A stretch of DNA of 64,000 nt from Corallococcus sp. NCRR (GCF_026965535.1 NZ_CP114039.1:4154001-4218000); one strand, 5' to 3'; shown: positions 42,876 to 52,049, numbered from the stretch's first letter. Made by a program: numbers and translations. Notes: a model not told the origin generated them from the sequence alone.

Positions 42876-45800
42876 TCCTGGAGGACCCGGAGCTCCTTGC
42901 CGCTCCCGCGCGCCGGATCTCCGAACGTGGCGTCCGAGGCGGTGACGGTCCCCGTCAAGCCTCCGACCACGTTCCAGCTCGTGCCGATGCCGAACGCCAC
43001 CGTCACCGGCTCGGTCCCCAGGTTCGTCGTCGATCCCTCGCCGCAGACCCGGGTGAAGGACTGCGGCACGTTGTACGCCTTGCGGTTGGGGTAGCCGACC
43101 TGCCGGTAGTAGCCCAGGTTCGCCCCACCGGATTGAGGATCGCCGAAGGTCGCGGTGTTGAATGTGATGGCGCCCGTCACCCCCGGGATGAAGCGGAAGT
43201 GGCCGTTCGCCCCGTAGGCCACGTCGCAGGGCCCCGGCAGGTTGAAGGTGGCGCCATCCGGGACGCCGGTGTTGAAGGTGGTGATGTCGTAGCCACCGGG
43301 CAGGTCCTTGGGCACGTTCTTGGGCGTCAACTGGAGCGGCCCCTGGTCCCAGCCCGTGACGACGAACATGAAGCGCGTGGGCAGCGACTGCTCGTAGAGC
43401 AGCAGGTTGTCCGCCGACGTGGTGCCGGCGAGCATGTCCAGGTTCGGCTGCTCCGTCGGAGAGGTGAACTCCCCCTGGGCCTTGGCGTTGCTGAGCGCCT
43501 GGAGGTACCAGTCACGCGCGATGGCCGGGAAGTACTGTAGCTCGAGCGCCCAGAGGTACGCCTCCTTGAGGATGTACAGCCGGGCGGACAGCGATTGCGT
43601 GGGCGCCAGCGTGTTCAGGTAGGTGTAGACGCCGACGCCGCTCGAGCTGTTGCTCGTGGTGTCGCGCTTGTACGAAAACGAGAAGTCGAACGTCCCGCCC
43701 AGGTAGGTCTCTCCGCTGGCGGCGATGCCCATCTGGTCCGCGTTGCCGATCTCCGACGTCTGGACGAAGCCCGCGTAGATGTTGACGTCCAGGTGGACGC
43801 CGAAGCCGGTGGTCTGCCCGCTCGACACCCGGTACTGCCCGTCGCACACCGAGCCGCCGCTCATGGCGAACTTGAGGTACTTCTGGCCGTTGATGTTGGT
43901 CTCGGTGCCGTACTTCTCCACGACCGCGGCGACGTAGTTGTTGCCCGTGTAGAAGGTGCTGAGGTCGGTCCCGTCCGGCGCCGTGAAGATCTGCTGGATC
44001 TGCGCCGGCGTCTTGCCGGAGGCCGCCAGCCGGTTCACGCACTCCGTATACAGGCTGAACATCCGGGCGTTGATGGCTGCCTCGGTGTACGAGTCGACCA
44101 CGCCGGGCGTGCACGCGTAGCTGAAGAAGTCGCCCGCCGCGGTCTCGTCCGCGTCCTCCGAGGCGACGGGCCAGTGGGCCACGACCAGCGGCGCCGGGCT
44201 GAACGCGGTGTCCTGGTTGAAGGCGAGGTTCGTCGCCGTGCCGTACTGCGAGCGCAGCCAGAACAGCGAGCGCCCGAAATAGCACCCGTAGGGACGCACG
44301 AGGTACGCGGACGCGTCGTCGAGCGGGTAGTACGGGTGCCGGTAGGCCTTCGTCTGCACCTTGATGCTCTGGGCCGTGAACTTCCCGTCCTGCCACGCGA
44401 GGTGCCCCGAGCCGCCCGCCTTGGCGGTGATGCCCCAGCTCACGCCCGCCTTGTAGCCCTCGAAGGCGCCCGCGGCGACCGTCTCCTTCGAGGAGTACTG
44501 GATGCCCAGGCTCGCGGAGACGTTGATGTCATTCAGGATCACGTCCTCCTGGGTCGTGTTCATCTCGTAATCGAACATGTTCCAGTCCGCCATGCCGTCG
44601 GGGCTGGCGTTGCCCCAGACCTCCGGCGCCGGGATGGGCATGGGGAAGGGGTCGCAGATGGTGGTGATCAGGCGCTTGCCGCTGTTCTCCTGCTTCGGCG
44701 GGTGGAGGGCGCTCTGCAGCTTGAAGTCGCCATACTTCAAGGAGGACATCTGGATGGGCGAGCCCACCGAGTACTCGCTGCGGACCCAGGCCATCCCCAG
44801 GATGATGGGGAGGGTGGAGGTGTCCTGGCCCGTCGATTCAGGGACGGAGCCGACCGAGAAGCACATCGACAGGGGGCCTTCGGTGTCCTCGGTCACCTGC
44901 GTGAAGACCTTGCCGTACTCCTTCCAGATGGGCGCGGCCGACGTATCAATCTGGCGCAGCGGCCGGATGTCTTGAATCACGGCGAGGGAGATCGCGTTGG
45001 AGTTGCTGCTGTTGGTGGTGTTGCTGTCCGCGAACAGGGCAACGAGCCGTCCGGCGGGATCCAGCGCCAGCCCCGTGCCCCGGGCCTTGCGGCTCCGGGT
45101 CGAGTTGGCCCAGGAGAGGAGCATGGGCGCCGGCGCGGAGCTGGGCCTGGCGTGGCAGGCGGAGTCCAACGTCCAGGAGAAGGTGGTCGTGGTGCCATGG
45201 GCTTCATCCCACAGCGCTGCGATGACGCAGTTGACGGGAGTGCTGGTGGGGGTGGCGCCCGGCTGGGTGACGAGGATGGTGCGGACGTCGAGCTGCGAGA
45301 CGGTCGAGGACGACTGCGTGGGACTGGTCGCGGGGGCCGCCACGGTCCAGGACGGAATCTGGGAGCCCCATTCATTGGTGAGGGGGTTGTAATCATCCGT
45401 GTCCAGGATGATGTGGCAGACCTGCAGCGCGTTGTGCGAGGAATCCCAGGCGAGGTAGTTGAGGAGGATCTCTGTCTCGCCCTTGCCGGTGCAGGCCGAC
45501 ACGCCGTGGGAGAGGATCTTCACGGGGGACCTGCTGCCCCCCGTCGCCGCCGGCGGCAGTGAGACCTGGCACCAGTCCGTCGTGGAGCGCGTGGAGCCGG
45601 GGGCGACCCGGACCGCGCACAGGAGGTTGTTCGTGTTGTCGATCCAGAAGACGTAGATGAAGCCGCGGAGCGAGACCACGCCGATGCGCTTCTGCGTCAG
45701 GAAGGTGAGGGAGGACTGCGTGGAGTCCGGCTCGATGGTGAACTGGGTCCAGGGATCCAGCCGCTTCGGGTTCCCCTGGGGACGGCTCAGGTAGGCGACG

Positions 45801-46186
45801 GTGGAGGCGCTGACGTAGCCCTGGAGCTTCTGGTCATCATCGACGCCGACCATGACCAGCGAGGAGCCGGTCTGGATGAGGCGGAACTCTCCCGTGTCAC
45901 CATTGACGTCGAGTGGCTCGGCGACGGGGATGCTGATGACTTCAGTGGTGGGGGGCGGAGTCGGGGGAGGGGTCGAGCTGGGCACGGAGGTTCCGTTCTG
46001 GCGCGAGAGCAGCGTGGAGGGGGACTCCACGGATGCACTAGCAATCGCGGGGCCGTTGATGGCGGCGTCGCCATCCCAGGGAACAGCCGGAGCCTTCCTG
46101 CTCGGAGTCGCTGCATCCGCGTCCAGCGTGGACGCGAATGCGTTCCTCCCGGTGCGAGATGTTTCACGTGGCGAGACATGAAACAT
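42872..46186 (-). CDS. 1104-residue protein of unknown function
   Basis: A 1104-residue protein with no signal peptide or lipobox. Residues ~15-80 are Pro/Ser/Thr-rich and flexible. A large strand-rich region follows (LIQTGSSLVMVGVDDDQKL, FIYVFWIDNTNNLLCAVRV), then a helical segment around residues 730-830 (AAINARMFSLYTECVNRLAA). The C-terminus has two ~60-residue modules sharing ATFGDPxxG (NTATFGDPQSGGANLGYYRQ and SDATFGDPARGSGKELRVLQ). No family recognised; the modules could be carbohydrate- or lipid-binding. The start is the first ATG after a short dyad. It lies just after the AKR gene on the same strand, with a 16-base gap. Confidence 0.65.
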   Translation of the reverse strand: MFHVSPRETSRTGRNAFASTLDADAATPSRKAPAVPWDGDAAINGPAIASASVESPSTLLSRQNGTSVPSSTPPPTPPPTTEVISIPVAEPLDVNGDTGEFRLIQTGSSLVMVGVDDDQKLQGYVSASTVAYLSRPQGNPKRLDPWTQFTIEPDSTQSSLTFLTQKRIGVVSLRGFIYVFWIDNTNNLLCAVRVAPGSTRSTTDWCQVSLPPAATGGSRSPVKILSHGVSACTGKGETEILLNYLAWDSSHNALQVCHIILDTDDYNPLTNEWGSQIPSWTVAAPATSPTQSSSTVSQLDVRTILVTQPGATPTSTPVNCVIAALWDEAHGTTTTFSWTLDSACHARPSSAPAPMLLSWANSTRSRKARGTGLALDPAGRLVALFADSNTTNSSNSNAISLAVIQDIRPLRQIDTSAAPIWKEYGKVFTQVTEDTEGPLSMCFSVGSVPESTGQDTSTLPIILGMAWVRSEYSVGSPIQMSSLKYGDFKLQSALHPPKQENSGKRLITTICDPFPMPIPAPEVWGNASPDGMADWNMFDYEMNTTQEDVILNDINVSASLGIQYSSKETVAAGAFEGYKAGVSWGITAKAGGSGHLAWQDGKFTAQSIKVQTKAYRHPYYPLDDASAYLVRPYGCYFGRSLFWLRSQYGTATNLAFNQDTAFSPAPLVVAHWPVASEDADETAAGDFFSYACTPGVVDSYTEAAINARMFSLYTECVNRLAASGKTPAQIQQIFTAPDGTDLSTFYTGNNYVAAVVEKYGTETNINGQKYLKFAMSGGSVCDGQYRVSSGQTTGFGVHLDVNIYAGFVQTSEIGNADQMGIAASGETYLGGTFDFSFSYKRDTTSNSSSGVGVYTYLNTLAPTQSLSARLYILKEAYLWALELQYFPAIARDWYLQALSNAKAQGEFTSPTEQPNLDMLAGTTSADNLLLYEQSLPTRFMFVVTGWDQGPLQLTPKNVPKDLPGGYDITTFNTGVPDGATFNLPGPCDVAYGANGHFRFIPGVTGAITFNTATFGDPQSGGANLGYYRQVGYPNRKAYNVPQSFTRVCGEGSTTNLGTEPVTVAFGIGTSWNVVGGLTGTVTASDATFGDPARGSGKELRVLQD

Positions 46187-46200
46187 ACCGCCGGGTATGT
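46183..46200. promoter_or_regulatory. Dyad overlapping the 1104-residue gene start
   Basis: ACATACC (46183-46189) and GGTATGT (46194-46200), perfect 7-bp arms around GCCG, covering the start codon at 46186 and ending 3 bp before the AKR stop. It may be an operator controlling the 1104-residue gene, or an RNA hairpin that limits its translation. Confidence 0.35.
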
Positions 46201-46202
46201 CT

Positions 46203-47075
46203 TTAATTCCGCCCGGCGAGGCGGTTCAAGGTGTCCAGGTCCTCCTCGCTCAAGGAGAGCGAGGCACTGGCGAGGTTCTCCTGGAGGTGGGTGAGCGACG
46301 ACGTGCCCGGGATGGGGAGCACGTTGGGGGACCGGTGCAGGAGCCAGGCGAGCGCGACCTGCATCGGGGTCGCCCCCAGCCGCGTGGCCACGTCGTTCAG
46401 CGCGCTCGACTGCAGCGGCGTGAACCCACCCAGCGGGTAGAACGGCACGTAGGCCGTGCCCCAGGCGGCGAGCTGCTCGATGAGGGCGTCATCACTCCGA
46501 TGCGTCAGGTTGTAGTGGTTCTGCACGCAGACGATTTCAGCGATCTTGCGGCCCTCGGCGACCTGGGCCGGTGTGACGTTGCTCAAGCCGAGGTGGCGGA
46601 TGAGCCCGCGCCGCTGGAGCTCCGCGAGCGCGGTGAGCGGCGCCTCGATGGAGCCCTCCACCGGGCCTGCGGCGCTGAACATCGCGCGGAAGTTCACGAC
46701 GTCGAGCACGTCGAGCCCGAGGTTGCGCAGGTTGTCGTGGACCGAGCGCTCGAGGTCCGTGGGGGAGGACGCAGGCTCCCACGAGCCGTTGGGGCCGCGC
46801 ACCGCGCCGACCTTGGTGGCGATGACCAGACCGTCGCGATACGGGTGCAGCGCCTCACGGATGAGCTGGTTGGTCACGTGGGGGCCATAGATGTCACTGG
46901 TGTCGAGATGGTCCACGCCCCGGGCGATGGCCTCCTTCAGCACCGCGATCGCCGCCTCGCGGTCCCTGGGCGGGCCGAAGACGCCGGGGCCGGCGAGCTG
47001 CATCGCGCCGTAACCCACGCGGCGGACGGTGTGCGTGCCAATGCGATAGCTGTCTGGGCTGCCATGGTGGGCCAC
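46203..47075 (-). CDS. Aldo/keto reductase
   Basis: A 290-residue AKR. Seen: GYGAMQLAGPGVFGP, the catalytic Tyr element VDHLDTSDIYGPH (Asp/Tyr), the catalytic Lys (VIATKVGAV) and the NADPH tail around VLPIPGTSSLTHLQENL. Family members reduce aldehydes and ketones with NADPH. The gene starts at GTG 47075 with AGGAG 7 bases upstream. It diverges from a LysR gene at 47182, its probable regulator. Confidence 0.9.
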   Translation of the reverse strand: MAHHGSPDSYRIGTHTVRRVGYGAMQLAGPGVFGPPRDREAAIAVLKEAIARGVDHLDTSDIYGPHVTNQLIREALHPYRDGLVIATKVGAVRGPNGSWEPASSPTDLERSVHDNLRNLGLDVLDVVNFRAMFSAAGPVEGSIEAPLTALAELQRRGLIRHLGLSNVTPAQVAEGRKIAEIVCVQNHYNLTHRSDDALIEQLAAWGTAYVPFYPLGGFTPLQSSALNDVATRLGATPMQVALAWLLHRSPNVLPIPGTSSLTHLQENLASASLSLSEEDLDTLNRLAGRN

Positions 47076-47147
47076 GGTGACGCTCCTGCGTTGATTGAGA
47101 TTGCTCCCTCTCTTTATGGAAGGAATCACTGCGCGACTACCGGTGGC

Positions 47148-47179
47148 AATCCGCACAGGTCGTGCGAAAATCCGCGCAG
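47148..47179. promoter_or_regulatory. Direct and inverted repeats in the AKR/LysR promoter
   Basis: AATCCGCACAG (47148-47158) and AATCCGCGCAG (47169-47179) are direct repeats 21 bp apart with one mismatch, a two-turn helical phase. Inside, CGCAC (47152-47156) and GTGCG (47162-47166) form a dyad. They lie immediately before the LysR start at 47182, fitting LysR autoregulation. Confidence 0.5.
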
Positions 47180-47181
47180 TG

Positions 47182-48084
47182 ATGGATGACCTCTCTGATC
47201 TCACCGCGTTCTTGACGGTCGCTCGCGAGGGCGGATTCCGCAGCGCTGCTCGCGCGTCGGGCACGAGCGCCTCCCGGTTGGGGGATGCGATCCGCCGCCT
47301 CGAGGCCCGCCTGGGCGTCCGCCTGCTTCACCGGAACACGCGCAGCGTGACGCCGACGGACGCGGGGGCGCGCCTGCTGGAAAGACTCACACCGGCCTTG
47401 GGGGAGGTGCGGTCCGCGCTGGACGTGGTGAACACGTTCCGTGACCGGCCCGCGGGGCGCTTGAGGCTCAACGTGCCGATCGCCGCCGCGCGCCTCATCC
47501 TGCCTCGCATCGTGCAGCCGTTCCTCGCGAAGTACCCCGACATCTCCCTGGAGGTGACCGCCGAAGAGCGCCTCATCGACGTGGTCGCGGAAGGCTATGA
47601 CGCCGGAATCCGTTACGAGGAGCGCCTCGAGCAGGACATGGTGGCGGTGCCCATCGGGCCCCGCACGCAGCGTTTCGCGGCGGCCGCGTCGCCCGCATAC
47701 CTGGAGCGGCGGGGCCGGCCGAAGCATCCGCGCGACTTGCTCGAACACGACTGCCTGCGCGGGCGCTTGCTGAGCGGACCGGTGCATGCGTGGGAGTTTG
47801 AACGTCGTGGAGAGACGCTCCACGTCGAGCCCAAGGGGCCGCTGCTCTTCAGCCTCAACACGTGCACCGACCTCGCCGTGGAGGCCGCGGTCGCGGGCGG
47901 TGGAATCGTCTACCTGCTGGAGGACTGGCTGCGCCCCTACCTCGACAGGGGAGAACTGGAGCCCGTGCTCGAGCGGTGGTGGCCGAGCTTCTCGGGGCCC
48001 TTCCTCTACTATTCGGGCCGGAAGCACCTGCCGGTGCCGCTGCGCACGTTCATCGACTACATCAAGTCGATAGGAGGTCAGTGA
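47182..48084 (+). CDS. LysR-family transcriptional regulator
   Basis: A 300-residue LysR-type protein. The HTH is LTAFLTVAREGGFRSAARAS with SRLGDAIRRLEARLGVRLL and the RNTRSVTPTDAG hinge, followed by an effector domain from residue ~88 (GRLRLNVPIAAARLILPR). The ATG at MDDLSDL is preferred to one 87 bases upstream; an in-frame GTG adjoins it. It diverges from the AKR gene, and its stop overlaps the deaminase ATG (TGATG), so these two are translationally coupled. Confidence 0.9.
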   Translation: MDDLSDLTAFLTVAREGGFRSAARASGTSASRLGDAIRRLEARLGVRLLHRNTRSVTPTDAGARLLERLTPALGEVRSALDVVNTFRDRPAGRLRLNVPIAAARLILPRIVQPFLAKYPDISLEVTAEERLIDVVAEGYDAGIRYEERLEQDMVAVPIGPRTQRFAAAASPAYLERRGRPKHPRDLLEHDCLRGRLLSGPVHAWEFERRGETLHVEPKGPLLFSLNTCTDLAVEAAVAGGGIVYLLEDWLRPYLDRGELEPVLERWWPSFSGPFLYYSGRKHLPVPLRTFIDYIKSIGGQ

Positions 48085-48551
48085 TGGAGCCGTCCCCTGA
48101 AGAGTTCATGCGTGAGGCCATCGCCCTGGCCCGCGCCAACGTCCAGTCGGGTGGCCGTCCGTTCGGGGCCGTGCTCGTGCGCGACGGCCAGGTGCTCGCG
48201 CGCGCGGTCAACGAAGTCATCCAGACGAACGACCCCACCGCCCACGCCGAGCTTCTGGCCATTCGCCAGGCGAGCCAGGGCCTGGGGAGCGCCAGCCTGA
48301 AAGGCTGCGTCATCTACGCCAGCGGTCATCCCTGTCCGATGTGTCTGGCCGCCATGCACCTGTGCGGTATCCAGGGCGCCTTCTTCGCCTACTCCAACGA
48401 GGAGGGCGAAGCCTTTGGGCTCTCCACGGCGCCCATCTACGCTCAGTTGGCGCGCGGGCCCCAAGGCCAATCCCTGCCATTGAGGCCACTGCGCCCGGCG
48501 GGCGAGCAGGGCCTGTACGACGCGTGGAAACGCCAGCAGCCTGACCGGTAA
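48084..48551 (+). CDS. Nucleoside deaminase (guanine/tRNA-adenosine deaminase type)
   Basis: A 155-residue zinc deaminase of the cytidine deaminase superfamily. The zinc ligands are His54 in TAHAE (with proton-shuttling Glu56) and Cys84/Cys87 in GHPCPMC. The proteins of this class deaminate guanine, cytosine or tRNA adenosine; the best fit here is guanine-deaminase-like, but the pocket was not analysed. The start ATG is shared with the LysR stop (TGATG) and preceded by AGGAGG. The gene ends at a hairpin terminator. Confidence 0.85.
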   Translation: MEPSPEEFMREAIALARANVQSGGRPFGAVLVRDGQVLARAVNEVIQTNDPTAHAELLAIRQASQGLGSASLKGCVIYASGHPCPMCLAAMHLCGIQGAFFAYSNEEGEAFGLSTAPIYAQLARGPQGQSLPLRPLRPAGEQGLYDAWKRQQPDR

Positions 48552-48560
48552 GCAGGTGCA

Positions 48561-48585
48561 CCGTGGGGCCGGGTGGGCCCCACGG
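48561..48585. terminator. Bidirectional hairpin terminator
   Basis: Perfect 10-bp arms CCGTGGGGCC / GGCCCCACGG around a GGGTG loop, 9 bp after the deaminase stop and 10 bp before the end of the convergent pseudogene. Confidence 0.7.
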
Positions 48586-48595
48586 CGCGCCCGCG

Positions 48596-49872
48596 CTACT
48601 GCAAGGCTCCCTGCTGCTTGCGGCGGCGCAGGAGGCCCAGGCCGAGGGCGATGACCATCCAGCCCGTGGCGGAGCCGGGCGCCGCCGTGCACCCTTCGCT
48701 TTCGGGGGGCAGCTCGGTGGAGGGGAGGCTGACCGTGAAGGATGCCGGGGCGGAGGCCGCGCTGGTGTTGCCCGAGGCGCCCACCGCGGTGACGACCACC
48801 GTGTGACGTCCCGGCGCGAGGGGCGCCGTGAGCTCGAAGCTCCAGTTGCCGCTGCCGTCCGCCTGGGTGCTTCCAACGACGGCCCCATCAATGGACACGT
48901 GCACCGTGCTGAAGGGCTCGGCCGCGCCGGAGATGACGGGCGTCTGGGTCTTCACCACGGCGCCCGGGGCCGGGGTCCCCACCACGGGGGCGTCAGGCGC
49001 TATCGAGTCCACGGAGAAGGTGTGGGTCGGGTACTCCGGGCTGCGATTGCCGGCCGCATCCGTCGCGTAGGCCGTGACGGAGTGGAGCCCCTGGGCCAAC
49101 GGGGTTTCCAGGGGGAAGTCCCAGCGACCGCCGTTGTCGGTCGGCGTGGTCCCCACCAGCACTCCATCCACGAAGAGGGTCACCGTGCTGCCGGACTCGG
49201 CGTTGCCGGAAACAGTGGGCGTCGGGGTCCTCTGGGCCTGGCCAGGCTCAGTGTCCAGGTGTTCGCCCGCGGGTCATGGACCTCCACGCTGGTCGTGGCG
49301 CCCTGGCCGTCCCCTCCGCCCACGACGAGCACCTTGCCCGAAGGCAGCAGGGTCGCCGTGTGATTGGACCGGGCCTGGTTCAGGTTGCCGCTGACGTAGG
49401 GCCTGTCACCCGTCGCGGAGTCGTGGTGCTCCACCGCGCTGACGACGCGGCCGGAGGTGCCGCGGCCTCCGACGATGATCAGCTTGCCGGAGGGAAGCAG
49501 GGTCACCGTGTGATGGGAGCGCGCCTTGTTCAGGGTGAGCAGTGGCCCCCACACGCCCGTCGCGGCGTCAAACACCTCCAGGCTGCCAAGCGCGTTGCCA
49601 TTGACGTCAGCCCCACCCGTGACCAGCACCTTGCCCGTGGGGAGCAGGGTCGCCGTGTGCTGGGCGCGGGCCACCGCCATGGCGCGGGTGGACCTGGAGT
49701 TTCCCGTCAGGCGTTGTGCGGTCGCGACCGACCGCGCCGGGGGGCGTTCTTTCGACACCGGCTCGGAGCGAGGGGCAGCGGGACTGCAGCGGATCCACAG
49801 GGCGGCCAGCAACAGCGGCCAGGACCTGATTCCAACAAAGTGAGACAAGCGAAAGCCACTGTCGCGCGACAT
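48596..49872 (-). pseudogene. Truncated Kelch/Ig-like MYXO-CTERM paralogue
   Basis: The N-terminus (MSRDSGFRLSHFVGIRSWPL then CSPAAP) and three Kelch blades (HTATLLPTGKVLVTGG, HTVTLLPSGKLIIVGG, HTATLLPSGKVLVVGG) are in one frame. That frame stops at 49180 with SLARPRGPRRPLF-type non-homologous residues. The remaining Ig-like repeats and the MYXO-CTERM end (GCTAAPGSATGWMVIAL, LRRRKQQ) are in another frame from about 49255. Compared with the 1518-residue gene at 24397, about 11 Kelch blades, the TIG-like linker and most Ig repeats are missing. A deletion joined a Kelch loop to an Ig repeat out of frame. The start is the ATG of MSRDSGF, paired with the paralogue's MFRDSRF. Confidence 0.8.
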
Positions 49873-50080
49873 GTTGAATGCTCCAGGAGGGGCGGGGCGA
49901 AGGCGGATGTTCGCGATTGTGAACGATGAACGGCAAAATGCTTGGGCTTGAGCGCCGGGAAGAGCGAAACGTCCATTCCGTCTGGGATGTATTGCTAATG
50001 AGGCCCAGTGACTTCCCACGCGCTGTATGCTTCTCAAGGCTCGGTATCCAAGAATATCGAGCCTTCCCATGAAGGTGCCC

Positions 50081-50419
50081 ATGTCCCTCTTCCGTCAGTT
50101 GTTCGCCGCGACCCTCCTCGCCGCCTCCGTGGCCTCCGCTGAAGCCCCGAACGCGAGCTACGAGGCGTCCTCCAGCCAGGCCATGCCTGGCCCCCTCTGT
50201 CATGAGAGCATTTGCGAGACGGACCAGGACTGCTGGAACGCCTGCTCCAGTGCTCGCACCGCGACCTGCGTCCAGAACACCTGCGAGTTCACCTACACAG
50301 GCGGAGGTGGAGGGGGTGGCGGTCCGCTCTGCTTGGAGCAGATCTGCACCGAGCACTGGGAGTGCAACTGCAACGGCATCCCGGGCTACTGCGGCTCGGA
50401 CTGGACCTGCCACTTCTGA
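50081..50419 (+). CDS. Small exported Cys-rich protein with Gly linker
   Basis: A 112-residue protein. The Sec signal peptide is MSLFRQLFAATLLAASVASA with cleavage after ASA. Two small Cys-rich modules follow: PLCHESICETDQDCWNAC-SSARTATCVQNTC and LCLEQICTEHWECNCNG...GYCGSDWTCHF. They are separated by an eight-residue polyglycine tract. AAGG lies 6 bases before the ATG; an ATG 12 bases earlier is in frame. The cystine-rich duplication resembles small secreted domains in other myxobacterial exported proteins. No function can be given. Confidence 0.65.
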   Translation: MSLFRQLFAATLLAASVASAEAPNASYEASSSQAMPGPLCHESICETDQDCWNACSSARTATCVQNTCEFTYTGGGGGGGGPLCLEQICTEHWECNCNGIPGYCGSDWTCHF

Positions 50420-50440
50420 CGCCCAAGGACGCGAAGCGCG

Positions 50441-51919
50441 TCACTGCGCGCGCGGCGGACCGAACCAACGGGTCAGGGCCTCACGCAGGCCCGGGTCCGT
50501 GCCCTGTCCGACCCACGCGACGTGCCCGTCCGGCCGGATCAGCACCGCGAAGGGCGCCGTGACCGCGCCGAGCACCGGGAGCTCCCACTCTCCCGTGTAG
50601 CGAGCCGTCACGCTCCGGACCCGGTCCGCCCAGGGCGTGATGTCGAGCGTGCCTGGCTCGCCCAGGTCGAGCAGCACGGGCCTCGCGTCGTGCAACAGGT
50701 GGAACACGCGCCGGGGGCCGTCTGCGGTGAGCAGGTCGAGGTCCGGCATGCGGCGCCCGAGCAGCGGGTGTCCGCTTCCCAGGTCGTAGTGGACGTCCAG
50801 CCCCGACATCATCGCCGCGTACTGCTTGCGGGGCCCGTCCATCCGCAGCAGCTCCGCCAGCGTCTCGCGCACGGCGTCCATCCGCGCGTCACCGCGGCTC
50901 AGCGCGGTCTGCGCCAGGGTCTTTTGCAGCGCACGGGCCGCGATGGGGTGCCGCTCGGCCTGGTACGTGTCGAGCAGGCTCTCCGGCGAGACGCCGCGCA
51001 CGACCTGGGCCAGCTTCCACCCCAGGTTCACGGCATCCTGCACGCCCAGGTTGAGCCCCTGTCCGCCCATGGGCGAGTGGATGTGGGCCGCGTCCCCGGC
51101 CAGGAGCACCCGCCGGTCCCGGTAGGACGCCGCCTGCCGCGCCATGTCGGTGAACCTGGAGAGGTACGTGGCGCTCCGCAGGCCGTAGTCCGTCCCGTAG
51201 AGCGCGACCAGTCCTTCGCGCAGGGTCTCCAGGGTCGGCGCGTCGCCCGTATTGACCTGCTCCTCTCGCAGCACGACACCCACGCGGCCGTCCTCCATCG
51301 GGCCCATGGCGTAGGTGCCCTTCTCATCCCGGCGGATGCCGAACGCTGGCGCTCCAGTCATCTCCACCTCGGCGATGAGGTAGCTGATGGACGCGTCCCA
51401 CCCCGGGAACCCGATGCCCGCCATCTTGCGGACGAGGCTGCGCCCCCCATCGCACCCGACGAGGTACAGCGCCCTCAGCGCACGGCCGTCCGACAGCGCG
51501 ACGTCGACGCCGGTGTCGTCCTGCGTGAAGCCCGTCACCTCACATGCGCGGTAGATGGGCACCGCGAGCTCACCCACCCACTCCGCCAGGATTCGCTCGA
51601 AGCGCTCCTGGAGGAGCGCGAGCCCGTGGTTGTGCCGCGTCGGGAAGTCGCTGAGGTCCAGGAGCGTCTGTCCAAACGCGACGTTCTGGACTGCTTTCCC
51701 CTGCGAGGTGAAGCGCTCGGCGACCCCGCGCTGGTCGAGCACCTCCAGGCTGCGCGCGTGCAGGCCGCGCGAGCGCGAGCCGGCGACCTCCTGACTGGCG
51801 CGCCGCTCGATGATGGCCACGTCCACCCGCGCCAACGCCAGCTCCGCCGCCAGCATCAGCCCGGTCGGGCCCCCGCCAGCAATCACCACCGCGTGCTGAG
51901 TCATCACGTCCGTGTGCAT
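50441..51919 (-). CDS. Rox-like FAD-dependent aromatic monooxygenase
   Basis: A 492-residue group A flavoprotein. The Rossmann motif is VVIAGGGPTGLMLAAELALA, the DG motif VGCDGGRSLVRKMAG, the GD motif LLAGDAAHIHSPMGGQGLNL, and the C-terminal thioredoxin-like domain has TAPFAVLIRPDGHVAWVG. The overall match, including ATYLSRFTDMARQAASYRD, is closest to Rox (rifampicin monooxygenase) and PheA/TfdB-type hydroxylases. Rox hydroxylates and inactivates rifamycins; other members act on polyketide or phenol substrates, so the substrate is unproven. ATG at 51919 has GGAGG 6 bases upstream. Confidence 0.85.
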   Translation of the reverse strand: MHTDVMTQHAVVIAGGGPTGLMLAAELALARVDVAIIERRASQEVAGSRSRGLHARSLEVLDQRGVAERFTSQGKAVQNVAFGQTLLDLSDFPTRHNHGLALLQERFERILAEWVGELAVPIYRACEVTGFTQDDTGVDVALSDGRALRALYLVGCDGGRSLVRKMAGIGFPGWDASISYLIAEVEMTGAPAFGIRRDEKGTYAMGPMEDGRVGVVLREEQVNTGDAPTLETLREGLVALYGTDYGLRSATYLSRFTDMARQAASYRDRRVLLAGDAAHIHSPMGGQGLNLGVQDAVNLGWKLAQVVRGVSPESLLDTYQAERHPIAARALQKTLAQTALSRGDARMDAVRETLAELLRMDGPRKQYAAMMSGLDVHYDLGSGHPLLGRRMPDLDLLTADGPRRVFHLLHDARPVLLDLGEPGTLDITPWADRVRSVTARYTGEWELPVLGAVTAPFAVLIRPDGHVAWVGQGTDPGLREALTRWFGPPRAQ

Positions 51920-52049
51920 CTCCGCCTCCCGGTTCTGGATCGAAACGGGCGAGGGTGGAGCACGGCCGGGGGGGCTTGCGGCAACACCCGGGTTCTGGCA
52001 TTTGCTGGCAGTGGAAAGAGCGAAGAGGGTTGCCCTTTCTCCAGAATGC

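Noticed and set aside
43595..45562. 655-codon plus-strand open frame across the 1104-residue gene
   Set aside because: Composition is typical of GC-rich shadows; the minus frame has sensible residue use and a defined start.
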